From: Gracilariopsis chorda
Taxonomy: Eukaryota; Rhodophyta; Florideophyceae; Gracilariales; Gracilariaceae
Length of the DNA stretch: 64,000 bases
NCBI GenBank assembly: GCA_003194525.1
Contig: NBIV01000154.1
Span: forward strand, 62,001-126,000
Direction: 5' to 3'
Shown one piece after another: positions 53,530 to 63,221 of the stretch. How positions within the stretch are numbered: the stretch's first letter is position 1; every line of letters starts with the position of its first letter. Both the position numbers and the translations under genes were made by a program. The notes under the pieces were generated by a model. It worked only from the letters and a program-made list of their open reading frames with translations, ran no database searches and had not been told where the DNA came from.

Positions 53530-54023
53530 GATGGGGGGGGGGGGGGGTGGGAAGTGGGTGAGGGAAACGACGGGTAGATGGGAAGATACGTCGGGGTGTT
53601 ATGCGGAAGAAGAAGCAGAAGAAGAGGAGGGGAGAGGGGCAGCTCCGTTGAGAAGGGGAAGGGACAGCGGTCGGTAAACGGGCGAGCAGCGCTGCTGCTG
53701 CTTCCGCCGGGGGGGTGGAAGGGGAGGGGCAGGGGCAGGAGGGAGGGAGGGAGGGAAGGGCAGCGGGTCAAAGGCGGTCAAAGGCGGTCAAAGGCGGTCA
53801 AAGGCGGTCAAAGGCGGTCAAAGAGGGTGTCAGGAAGGGGATGGGGGAGGGGAGCGCCGTGGGCGAATGGCGGTGGGAGGCGACACACGTGTTGAGGCGT
53901 AGACGCGTACGCGCACGTGCTCGATGGCGATGGCGGTACGTGCGCGCCGCTGTCGTGCTGCGCCGCTGGCTGAGCGCCGCCGCCACCGGCTGAGCGTGTG
54001 CGTCGCTCGCTCCATCCCATCGC
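53530..54023. other. Promoter-side spacer with tandem repeats
   Basis: The plus strand is strongly G-rich (53530-53880), so the coding strand of the C2H2 gene is C-rich upstream. Contains a 10-bp tandem array (listed separately). Overlapping Arg/Pro/Ser-rich frames are compositional. Confidence 0.6.
53766..53825 (+). repeat. 10-bp tandem repeat, six units
   Basis: GGTCAAAGGC is repeated six times with essentially no variation, the last unit changing to GGTCAAAGAG. It is a minisatellite in the spacer upstream of the C2H2 gene. Confidence 0.9.
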
Positions 54024-54167
54024 TTACTGCGCGCGCCGCTTGGCGTCGCGACTCTCCGCCTCGCCGCTCGCTTCAGCCGCTCGCGCCCGTCGTCTCGGCA
54101 CCACCTTCACCACCTTCACCGCCGTCGCTCCCCCCGTCTCTTCCTTGCCCCCCTCCGTCGCTGTCGT

Positions 54168-54199
<32 letters not shown>

Positions 54200-55511
54200 C
54201 CGCTGCTGCCCCTGCCGCTGCCCCTGCTGCTGCGCCTGCCGCTGCGCCTGCCGCTGCGCCTGCCGCTGCACCTGCCGCTGCGCCTGCTGCTGCCCCAGCC
54301 GCAGCCGCCGCTTCCTCCGCGCTGCCCATCGCGCGAAGCTCCTCCCGCAGCTCGGCCAGCAGCTCGGCGTCGCCGCCGCCGTCCTTCTCCAAAGCGGCAA
54401 TACACCCGCAAAGCGCAACGCGTGCTTCAGCCCCATCCTCCCTTCTAAGCGCCAAGTACCGTTTATGCAGGCACTCCGCCTTCAATCGACCCTCACACAT
54501 GCTAGCCGCCTTTCCAAATTCCTCTCCCGCCTGCTTCGCCTGATCCAGAGCCACCAACAATTCGCCCAACGTACGGTGAGTTTCCGACAATCTGCCTTCC
54601 ACCTCAACGCCACCTTCCTTCAATTTGTTAAACGTCACACGAGCGATTTCAAGTTGCGTCCACGTGCCCTCTTGCATTTCTTCTTCCTCCTCGGCGGCCT
54701 TGGCCGCATCCGCCTCCGCATCGCCTTCGCCCTCCCCTGAGACGTTCGCACCACTTCCCAAAACGCCTCCTCTAGACGCGCTTCGAACCACAAACCCCAG
54801 CATCACTTGTCCGTACACAAGGCTTAATTCGGCGTACGCTCGTCCACTATCGTCCTTATCCTCCGCTGCTCGAAGAGCCTCTACAAGCAGTCTAGAAGCT
54901 TCTCTCAGATCTTCTTCGTCGCCACCACGAATCAGTCCAAGCGCCTTGACATATTGCTCTCCGGTTGTTTTGCAAACTGTTTCGCTTATCATTTCACCGA
55001 TCTTCACTTGTTCGCCGCTTAACTCGCGAACACGCTTTGCCGCGTCGCCACCACGAATCAGTCCAAGCGCCTTGACATATTGTTCTCCGGTTGTTTTGCA
55101 AACTGTTTCGCTTATCATTTCACCGATCTTCACTTGTTCGCTGCTCAACTCGCGAACACGCTTTGCCGCTTGTTCTTTATGCGCTGCTGCTTTTGCTTCA
55201 CCTTGTGCACAGTTGTTCTTGTCGCCTTCTGTCAGACGTTCACTTTGCGCTTGAGTCGTGTCAACTTTCTCTTCAGTAGCTTCCACATTTGCAGCCTCAG
55301 CGCTGCCGGAAGCGTTGTTGCGCGTTTCATTCGCATCTACCACCTTTGCATCCACTACCTTCGCGTCCACCACCTTTGCATCCTCTACCTTCGCACCCTC
55401 TACCTTCGCATCCACCACCTTCGCATCCACCACCACCGCATCCGCCACCATCGAATCCACCACCTTCGCCACGTCATTGCCCACGGGCTGCGCCGTCTGC
55501 TCAGAACTCAT
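54024..55511 (-). CDS. NASP/Sim3/Hif1-like SHNi-TPR histone chaperone
   Basis: 495 residues from the Met at 55511 (MSSEQ...); an in-frame Met at 55574 would add 21. NASP-type proteins bind histone H3-H4 in cytosol and nucleus through an interrupted TPR array. The layout is: a Val-Asp-Ala-Lys-repeated N-terminus; a 42-residue unit ending 'GEQYVKALGLIRGGD' present twice in tandem; a TPR-like segment 'ASRLLVEALRAAEDKDDSGR' with 'AYAELSLVYGQVMLGF'; an acidic insert ('AEEEEEMQEG'), as in NASP; the SHNi-TPR core 'WTQLEIARVTFNKLKEGG' and 'LSETHRTLGELLVALDQAKQ'; then more helices. A Gly-Ala3 repeat tract and a basic C-terminus with 'RRRARAAE' (possible NLS) follow. The gene is intronless. The family call rests on the SHNi core plus acidic insert. 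Confidence 0.78.
54175..54310 (-). repeat. GCC/GCT-rich tract encoding (Gly-Ala-Ala-Ala)n
   Basis: 12-bp periodic units encode GAAA repeats (about eight) followed by an Ala/Thr run, near the C-terminus of the NASP-like protein. Slippage-prone low-complexity sequence. Confidence 0.85.
54919..55170 (-). repeat. 126-bp in-frame tandem duplication inside the NASP-like gene
   Basis: 54919-55044 and 55045-55170 differ at only three of 126 positions by my reading, and the encoded 42-residue units differ at one residue (Ser/Gly). The phase is conserved, so the reading frame stays open. It duplicates the helix entering the first TPR. Confidence 0.92.
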
Positions 55512-56488
55512 AGTAGATATGCACCGCACGCCAAGCTCAACGGGAGTAAGCACGCGCAGACCGCAGCGAATCAACCGTCAAAGCACGTTGCGCCGTCGGC
55601 CACAGCAGCCACAAACGCAGGAAGAGCACGTGAAACAGAATAAACCCAAACCGTGTAACCGCTTGTTCTCGTTGGCGCGACGGGCCCGCGCTTACGACGA
55701 AAGCTTTGAGCGCTTGGTACGACGGTACCAGAGGTAAGCTATGCTATGCACCGAAACGCAAGCTGCGATCGATTCGCCTCAACTTATCCAGAACGGGCCC
55801 GTCGCCGGCCCGATCGCGTGTCCTGTTTTGCCGCCCAAAAAAGATCTACGTGTACCGACGGTACAGTACCAACGGTACCACATTTGGCGCCATTCTGCTG
55901 TGCGCGTTCTGCCCACGTGTCCATACCCCAAATCCGACGCTTGCTGACGATGTTTGAACAAGCGCAAACAAGCCCCTCACGCATATGCGCTCGCTTTAAA
56001 CGCGCTGTGTTACACATCGTTGGTGTATATTTGGTGAAGAGGGCAGATATCAGCACAAAGTATTGGGGCAGGGCGCCCTTTGACGCCTCAGCTTAGCAAT
56101 CGTCGACGCTTGTTTACAGCCCCAAATTCGCCACTTTTCCCGACAACACGTCAGTGACGATTCACAGAAATATGTCTGCACCCAGCTGCCTTCGCAGATA
56201 GACGTACAAAATAAAACCTCTGTTCCTATGCACACCAAGTCTACATCAAAACCGTCAGACACAATACAGGACATTTGCTAAAATTTATTATCATATTCTT
56301 AGGAAGAGAGAATTCAGAGACTCAAACAGTAGGAGAAACCCAAACAGTAACTATTCCAAGGAAAGGAAGCAGACAACTTCTCACACTTTATTCAACAGAA
56401 ATGTTGGTAAATGCACCACCTCTATCCTTGGTAGTGACCAACAGCAGCAACACTCAACCAATTCCTATCAGCACATCTAAAGAGCATT

Positions 56489-56788
56489 TCAGAAAGCCGG
56501 GGAGGCACCAGCCAAACCACCGGCGAATCCAGGACCAGCCATAGCAGCAGCGCCGTCCTGACCGCTGGCAGCCGCTGCACCGGAACTCATATCAGCACCT
56601 ACGGAAACGGAGTTGGCGCCCATGGCAGATGCACTGCCGGAACCAAACTCAATAGAAGTGCCAGATTCAACAGCAGCTGGAGTAGGAGTGGTCATCGGAG
56701 TGGCCGTCGGAGTAGCCGTCGGAGTGGCCATCGGATGGGCGGAAGCGGCGGCAAGGAGAGCCAAGAAGGAAACGGCGGTATACTTCAT
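56489..56788 (-). CDS. Small secreted Thr/Pro- and Gly/Ala/Ser-rich protein
   Basis: 99 residues. The start is set at the Met at 56788 because a clean signal peptide follows (MKYTAVSFLALLAAASA) and a TATA-like TTTATAAG lies about 105 nt upstream; an in-frame extension to 56884 has no such features. After the signal come 'TPTATPTATPMTTPTP' repeats, candidate O-glycosylation sites, and a Gly/Ala/Ser/Met-rich low-complexity tail. No cysteines. Likely exported to the wall or matrix; function unknown. Same general style (signal peptide, Gly/Ala-rich, under 100 residues) as the pair at 58318 and 63038, but the sequence is not clearly homologous. Confidence 0.75.
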   Translation of the reverse strand: MKYTAVSFLALLAAASAHPMATPTATPTATPMTTPTPAAVESGTSIEFGSGSASAMGANSVSVGADMSSGAAAASGQDGAAAMAGPGFAGGLAGASPAF

Positions 56789-56889
56789 TTTGTTGAATAG
56801 AGGGATGAGAGTGTGTCTTGCTTGGAGAGATAGGTTGACTAAACGAGTGCGGATGGCTTCACGATTGTTGAAGGCTTTGCTCAAACTTC

Positions 56890-56900
56890 TCTTATAAAGT
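56890..56900 (-). promoter_or_regulatory. TATA box of the 99-residue secreted protein gene
   Basis: The minus strand reads ACTTTATAAG about 105 nt before the start codon at 56788. Confidence 0.55.
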
Positions 56901-58214
56901 GATTGCTATTTGACGCTTGGACCGCTTTCAAACACTTCTCAGGAACCCTCAGAAATTGGATTTGTTTTTAAGTACTTCTTCATATTCAGTTGTGAAGGCA
57001 TACTTCATGGCTGTCCCACCTCTTCGTATCATCTCCTGACTTGCGAGCACTGCGTTGTTCTGTCCACATAGATACAGGAACGGTTTAGGCTTAGCATTAC
57101 CCTTCTGCCGACTCAAGTTTCGGTTGCATTCCATGTCTCACGAAATCTGGGACAAGCAACGGACATCTGTGTCATGCATCTTTTGTTTCAACCGCTAGCC
57201 AGAAACCTGCCAACGACTATTGCGCACAGAACACAATATGCCCCGAAAACGTTCTTCTCTTGAACGGAACGAGTTATATGAAAAAAGGCTTTCGGATGTT
57301 CTAGATGGGCATACAAGAGGTTTTCTTCTGGTCAATATAGCACAATTCATACAGCCAGAGCCAATCAAGTGTTTGAGTCACTCCCTTCGAGAAAAGAACA
57401 GAAAGCCTAGAGTGCAGACTGCACTTTTCTGGTGGGATGGTTAACATTACCCTCTATTGTTGGCAAGGTAGGCAATGAATGGCAGTAAAAGCAAGACCTG
57501 AAGGAAAGGCAGACATATAACAAGCTCATCTGAAGATCACAGAACCATCATTAACTCAGTAAGGTTTCTGTGGCATGTGTCATTTCCGTAGCGGTTTTCT
57601 ACAAGGATTTGTTAGGAGACATGCCTGTTCAAAACTGGGCTTTCATTGTTTCATAACCGGATCGTATTTTCGATGAATCAGCACCCTCTTCATTTTCAAA
57701 TTGTGCAGCTGTAAACAACAGAGAACTGGAAAACATGTCGTCAGATTCCTCACATCTTTTGCTTCAATAAAAGCTTATGTACGACTTTTAACCTTTTTGG
57801 ATATACCCTTACAAGCAATAATCATCGCCACACACACTGGGTTTGTTTGGAGCATTGTTCGAAAACGAAAACTCAAAAGAGGCCATATGCGGTCTCTTGT
57901 TGCTTCACAGGGGCAAGTCTCTTACCAACGTGTAAGAAGACGACCCAGCAAACACTGAATGCAGTTGCGGGCTGAAACTTGTGTCACGACCCCTTCTCTC
58001 GTGTCCATCTGTATCTCAAAAACAGTTCTCCAGGCGGGACATGTACCGTCGGTACAGCCTGCAAAAACCAAGCGATAGTGCGTCATGTATTGAGAAGTCA
58101 TTCTCTTGGGCCTTAGACTCACGGACCACTGATAATTACCGAAAGAAAGTTCTTTCTTGACACTTCGAACTCACTATCAGCTGCCGTAGATTGTCTCTCG
58201 AGTCTTAGACATCA
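56901..58214. other. No gene recognised
   Basis: Contains a 74-codon frame (57220-57444, +; charged, unrecognised) and an 85-codon frame (57701-57958, +; basic C-terminus). Neither has a known motif; both could be degraded transposon pieces. Confidence 0.4.
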
Positions 58215-58222
58215 TATATAAG
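58215..58222 (+). promoter_or_regulatory. TATA box (TATATAAG)
   Basis: Lies 96-103 nt before the ATG at 58318; the intervening leader is CT/CA-rich, typical of a short 5' UTR. Confidence 0.65.
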
Positions 58223-58317
58223 GCTCTTCGCATTCGAGAACAAATTTCATCACATCCACCACCATCCATAGCAACTGAGTACTTTTCTTCGACTCATCTC
58301 TCTCAAAAACTTCAAAA

Positions 58318-58593
58318 ATGATGTCCAAGATTTTTGCTCTTGTTGCTCTCTTCGGCGCCGCCGTCGCCGCCCCGGTTCGCATGTCCAGGGGTGAGATCTT
58401 CGGTACCCTTGCTGGCGGTGGTGGTTTCGCCGCCCAGGGTGAAAACACCGCCGGTGCTGCCGCCGACGGCAAGTCCGGTATCGCTTCCGGTACCTCCGAT
58501 GATGGTGCCGTCATGGGTGGCGCTACCCCCAATGGCGCTTTCGCTGGTGCTCTCGGTGCTGGTCTCCTCGGCATCCCCACCCCTTTGATGTAA
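58318..58593 (+). CDS. Small secreted Gly/Ala-rich protein, copy 1
   Basis: 91 residues (two Met in tandem at the start). The signal peptide is MMSKIFALVALFGAAVAAP. The mature part is about 73 residues, Gly/Ala/Asp/Thr-rich with 'RMSRGEIFGTLAGGGG' and a Leu/Pro-containing end, and no Cys. A strong bias to GCC/GGT/ACC-type codons suggests high expression. A nearly identical gene lies inverted at 63038-62766. 211 bp of the coding region (58334-58544) is identical to that copy by my reading, while 5' and 3' flanks and UTRs differ. Function unknown; extracellular matrix or signalling peptide precursor are guesses. Confidence 0.85.
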   Translation: MMSKIFALVALFGAAVAAPVRMSRGEIFGTLAGGGGFAAQGENTAGAAADGKSGIASGTSDDGAVMGGATPNGAFAGALGAGLLGIPTPLM

Positions 58594-60543
58594 TCTTGCC
58601 AATATGTCAGAGAAGAGGCGATCTGTTTGCTTCTTATGCTCAAAGAAAGCATTCCAGGTTAAAACCATTCAGGAATCTGCATGGTGTTATGTTCTGAGGG
58701 GAAGAGCTGCCCAATGATATGATTCCGAGCACTGAATTTCCACAGTTGCTTTCTGGCTCGGTTTCGGTTAGGGAAGCGATACTGTTCAACCAGCAATTGT
58801 AAGGTGTATATTTTTGCCATAATCTCCTTAGAATAGGCAACCTAGAGATGAAACTAACTACATTAAACGAAGCAAAAAAGAGCTTTCGATAAGTTTCGGT
58901 ATCGTATTATCCGTGTCGTCTGATAGATAAAGCTTTCATCTTAGCAACATGTGCATATTACAAGGAACAAGTCCTGGACCTTCGAAACTTTGCTCCAAGT
59001 TGATTAGGTGTTACTATGCATATATAAAACAGTGTAGATAAGGCTAGCCGATTCTACCATCCCGCATTGCCAGGTGTTAAGAGGCCAAGATGTGTAGGAT
59101 GTTGCCAATGCTTCTGGGTGGCAGAAACGTAGTACATAGGATTTCTCTACTTCATGGTGTGCCTCTCTGCTGGTATCCTCTGATGGAAGTACAAAATGAA
59201 GAAGTGGAAGAGAGGGAGAAGAAGAAGGCAAGCGCTCGAATGGGACCGGAGTCTTATTCCGATTTGGGTCTGGCTTGGTATACTAGCCTGTGAGCGCAAC
59301 ACGGCTGCTGCGGATGGGTGGATGGCATGCGCTACAAACTGACGATGGAGCTAAGACCAGGGATGTGAGAGTCCTAGCTGGGAGCTTCCTTTCCGCGTCG
59401 GAACCAGTAGTTTGGTTGAGATGCCGAGCTACAATAGTGGTGAAGTGTCACAGCTATAGTAAGTTTTGGTCGCAGGATAGAGAGAACTGCTAAGAGACCC
59501 TATTCCTGTGTATTCGGAATTAAGAAAACGGCCCACACAAAACAAACAAGCAAAACACCAGCGAAGTGAGGAGATTGCAAAACCACCACTCTCTTCAACT
59601 ACTCCTTGAATAGCTCTTGAGAAAATTAAAACTTTCTATTAAAAATGAAAAATATGCAATCACTGCTAAATGATTATTCTGGACAGCAGCGAAAATGGTC
59701 CAACCACAGGTGTAGTAAATTCTAGTAGTTACCAAGGGTACGTGTGACATATAAAGAACTGCCAAGAAGGCCGTAGCGTGTATTCGGAATTAGGAGCAGG
59801 CCCATATATATGCAACGCACAACAACGTACTTGAAGAATGTTTTTCTCTCAAGGATGTGAAAGAGTCGAGATGGGCCGTACGTTGTGAATTAAGATCGGT
59901 ATGCTTCGGAGTCAGTCGAGAAGTGGAATTATTTGTGATAGTCGATTGTTGCAACTTACGTCAGCAACTCCAAGCATAAACAAGAAAATGATGGGCACAA
60001 AGGCTCTACCCTCTTCGTAGGCCTTGCCTTTACTCAACTAGCCCTTTTAACTACGCTGCTGTTTTCTTTATGACCTTTCGCCATCTAATTAGAAGCTTTG
60101 GTCCAGCAGCGCTCACGACCGTTGAGGCAAACTTACAATTGGAGCTGCACAACTCAACATCGATGCTCTTGGGGAAGATGGCTTGGCCGATAGACAAACC
60201 AAAGAAAAAAGCTTCAGTTTGTTACTTAGCTTATTCATTATGGAAAATGTGCACACTACGTTTTCTCAAGAGCCAGCTTCGTTTCATTCATTGTCACCCA
60301 CTCACTTACCAAACTTAGATAGTCTACTGTCTTCATTGTACTGAATTTCTTCCACTAGCTCAGTGGTTTGACTTCTGTGTCTAGAGGAATATAAGTTCTT
60401 GGTTTACCGCTGCGGCACTGCATCAACTCTTTGTAGGTAGCTAGTGAATGAATGGGCCCTTTGGTTCAAGTCGGAGTCAGCAACACGAGGGAACAACATT
60501 TCATTATCTACAACATAGTACATAATAGTCAGTCACAAATACG
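58594..60543. other. No gene recognised
   Basis: Short frames only (59090-59293, 59290-59493, 60070-60318). 59480-59800 contains a loosely repeated word ('cctgtgtattcggaattaag' near 59507, 'tgtattcggaattagga' near 59779), a diverged direct repeat of unknown origin. Confidence 0.45.
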
Positions 60544-60690
60544 CAGGGGCGTATTTGTGATTGACTACCTCGGCAAAAGTAGTCATCATCCTTTTTTTTG
60601 ATTATTATTGAAGGTTTTTGACTACCATTTTGGAAAAGTATTGACTATTGACTACATGTGGCAAAATAATTAGTCACAAATCCGCCCCTG
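60544..60690. mobile_element. hAT-like MITE (147 bp)
   Basis: The left end CAGGGGCGTATTTGTGA and right end (reverse complement CAGGGGCGGATTTGTGA) form terminal inverted repeats with one mismatch in 17. CAGGGGCGG is a common hAT-superfamily terminus. The interior is AT-rich with GTAGTCA/TGACTA repeats and no coding potential. An exact 8-bp target duplication is not visible (flanks CAAATACG and ACAAATTG). Confidence 0.75.
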
Positions 60691-60698
60691 ACAAATTG

Positions 60699-60747
60699 TC
60701 GTTTACATGTCTCATATTGTCAGTGACAATATGAGACATGTAAACGA
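60699..60747. repeat. Perfect 49-bp palindrome (24-bp arms, 1-nt centre)
   Basis: 60699-60722 (TCGTTTACATGTCTCATATT...) and 60724-60747 are exact reverse complements around a single G. It begins 8 nt after the end of the hAT-like MITE. Confidence 0.92.
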
Positions 60748-61262
60748 GTCATGTTTCTTTACATCACATAGGCCTAGCACATCATCAGAAAACCATTTGC
60801 ACTTCTCACAGAGTTTGTTCTTCAAAGCACAGTAAACGACAGACGTCGTCAGTGAAGCGCTATATGGGCTTCCTCTCTGTCCGGAGTTCGCAGACTGCGA
60901 CTCGCAGTACTAGCATTTGAAAACCCCGTTCAGCATTCGATAGGAACTCTAAGCATCACTTGCACCCAGATAAAATATGGTGTAGTAACGCCGGTTCCCG
61001 ATGAGACTGGGACTCACAACATTTTCACGCCCTCAATCAAGCTGGGTGTGATGTGCGGTCCCTAAACTCAAGGGAGCTGTTTGACCCGGGAGGTCATTAA
61101 ACTCGTCCAGGCGATCGGTCAGCTTGCCGGTCGTGGACCTTGGTGGAAAGTCGTGAAAAGGCCCCCGTCCAACTGCATGTACGCAATCGGTCACGACCCT
61201 GTTGTCAGAAGAAGATCCAACCGCCGTTCCCTGAATTCTTCCCCCCGAAGGAAGAGCTTCAA

Positions 61263-61500
61263 AGGAACCTCTGGACAGGATTCTACACAACAGGAATGTT
61301 TCTGCCCTCTCGGATGCGGGCTCAACATACTTAATATTATAGACCATTTCGTTCTTAGATGCCACCGAAGAGCGGCATCCCGGCGCCGAGAGCTCTCGCC
61401 TCTCCGAGAGAGGCAGGGTTCTGACGCCGAATCAATAGTAAAGACATGGCCAGGAAAGATGTTGGTGTATCTAGAGAGAGAGGGGTTCTTCTCAATGTAA
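61263..61500 (+). pseudogene. C-terminal fragment of a non-LTR retrotransposon ORF2-like protein
   Basis: The frame reads 'CFCPLGCGL...IIDHFVLRCHRRAASRRRELSPL' (61300-61420), the zinc-binding tail with C-x3-C...H...C seen after RNase H in I/R-type non-LTR elements, and ends at a TAA at 61498-61500. No RT domain nearby. Confidence 0.55.
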
Positions 61501-61557
61501 CCCCTACCACCGTAGTTTTGTAATTGGAGACACGAGCTCATATAAACACACACACTG

Positions 61558-61767
61558 TCAATAGTTTGTTATCAATGGCATGCATTCAGAGATATCCTGA
61601 GATTGGCGTGTTTGGCGCCGTTGGGACGTTTGCAAGCCTTGAACGAGACTTTTCGAGTCCGTAGCAAATCTGATTGTGCGTCTCCATTCGCAGCAAACTT
61701 TCACAGCAACTTCGGATATAGCTCGCCGGAACGCTGCTAGTTCTGCAGTGCACGAGCAGACCCCCAC
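61558..61767 (-). pseudogene. RNase H fragment of a non-LTR retrotransposon
   Basis: The minus strand reads 'CTAELAAFRRAISEVA' and 'IRFATDSKSLVQGLQT': the Glu helix and the T-D-S segment of RNase HI as found in I/Jockey-clade elements. It is opposite in orientation to the adjacent C-terminal fragment at 61263-61500. Confidence 0.65.
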
Positions 61768-61813
61768 CCCAGCTGGAACTGTTCCTGTTTGAAATTCGAT
61801 CCTTCCTTTCCAC

Positions 61814-62765
61814 CAGATTGAATCAGCGTATTATCTGGCCGTCTCTTTGGAGTTAATGTGATGTATCGTATGCTTGTTGGGGCAATATATCGCATCTACA
61901 TTTGAAGATCTCTCTCCTCTAGAAATGTAAAACAAGAAAAAGAATGTCTTCACAGGCATCTCAGAGTACCAAGAGTACCGGATAGATCTTCACCTTGAGT
62001 GAGACAGGACACCAGGCAGGGTATAAACAAGAAGTTAAAGCAAACTCTCGTTGGTCCAACCCCCTTTCCAAGCTATCATAGACTCTCCGACGCCTGGGAA
62101 AAAGGTTCTGTTTCTGATATGCTTCGGAGGGTGTCATTTCTGTAATCAAAGCTAGAAAATTTTGGCGGAGTCATGATATGAGCCTTTCAGAAGCCTGCAA
62201 ACCCCATACCGCTGTTGCGTTTTCAGCACATAACAAACGTTTATCTCAAATGTATGGACGATGCAAGAATCAGCAGACCTATTGTAATGTAATGCTGGGA
62301 ACCTATTCTGTGGATGAGTGTAGCCTTGTGATATCTGAGGCAACACTACATTTACATTAGCTTCAAACCCGGACTTTCCACCCTACTGCGTGGATTGTCT
62401 TGGTGTTCGACTGTATCAACTAGAGGTGCCCCTTCTGCGCTAAAGAATTTATAATCATTGACAAACAAAAAATTGACGGACCCGATGCAAAAATATGTCA
62501 ATGCCCCTTTACATGGTTACAAGCTCAAGGTAGTTAGCTGTGAAAGCTCCATTAACACTAGTGTTGCTGTTTTGCAAGAACAAAAAGGCGTTGGACATTT
62601 TGTTCACGTTTCGTCCGGCTCGAATGGACTCCTTTCATAAGTACGCAATCGAAAGTGAAAGTCAAGTAACAGTAATTGTTCCAATGAATTCTGTACATAA
62701 GATTCCAAGCACATGAAGCGAGAATATCTCTTGAGCATGTAGTTGCTCAAATAATCCCACGAACA
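61814..62765. other. No gene recognised
   Basis: Short chance frames on both strands, for example 62178-62360 and 62458-62640 (+). 62641-62765 is the 3' flank of the secreted-protein gene. Confidence 0.45.
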
Positions 62766-63038
62766 TTACATGAGCGGGGTGGGGATGCCGAGGAGACCAG
62801 CGCCGAGAGCACTCGCGAAAGCGCCATTGGGGGTAGCGCCACCCATGACGGCACCATCATCGGAGGTACCGGAAGCGATACCGGACTTGCCGTCGGCGGC
62901 AGCACCGGCGGTGTTTTCACCCTGGGCGGCGAAACCACCACCGCCAGCAAGGGTACCGAAGATCTCACCCCTGGACATGCGAACCGGGGCGGCGACGGCG
63001 GCGCCGAAGAGAGCAACAAGAGCAATGATTCTGAACAT
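62766..63038 (-). CDS. Small secreted Gly/Ala-rich protein, copy 2 (inverted)
   Basis: 90 residues from the Met at 63038 (MFRIIALVALFGAAVAAP signal peptide); an upstream in-frame ATG at 63221 precedes the TATA box and is not favoured. From the middle of the signal peptide to near the C-terminus it is identical in DNA to copy 1 (62815-63025 against 58334-58544, 211 bp). It differs in the first codons and last ~16, including Ser for Gly in 'AFASALGAG'. Promoter and UTRs are unrelated to copy 1 apart from a TATA box at the same distance. This pattern suggests gene conversion between inverted paralogues. Confidence 0.85.
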   Translation of the reverse strand: MFRIIALVALFGAAVAAPVRMSRGEIFGTLAGGGGFAAQGENTAGAAADGKSGIASGTSDDGAVMGGATPNGAFASALGAGLLGIPTPLM

Positions 63039-63147
63039 GGTAGTTAAAGAAGGTTGGGAATTTGGTTGAGAGTGAAAGGCGCGGAAGTGCTTTGGATGCT
63101 TCTGATGGATGACGGAAAGAGAGAGGGGGGAGTGGCGAGGACGGCGT

Positions 63148-63156
63148 CTTATATGC
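63148..63156 (-). promoter_or_regulatory. TATA box (GCATATAAG)
   Basis: On the minus strand, about 110 nt before the ATG at 63038, followed by a CT-rich leader. Confidence 0.6.
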
Positions 63157-63221
63157 AGGCTTGCTATCGGTATCAAGCCTCGGTACGTGCAGATGACAGA
63201 GAACCGACAGTCCCGCAACAT

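Noticed and set aside
54625-55254. 209-codon plus-strand frame containing a duplicated segment
   Set aside because: It is the antisense of the NASP-like gene; the duplication appears on both strands.
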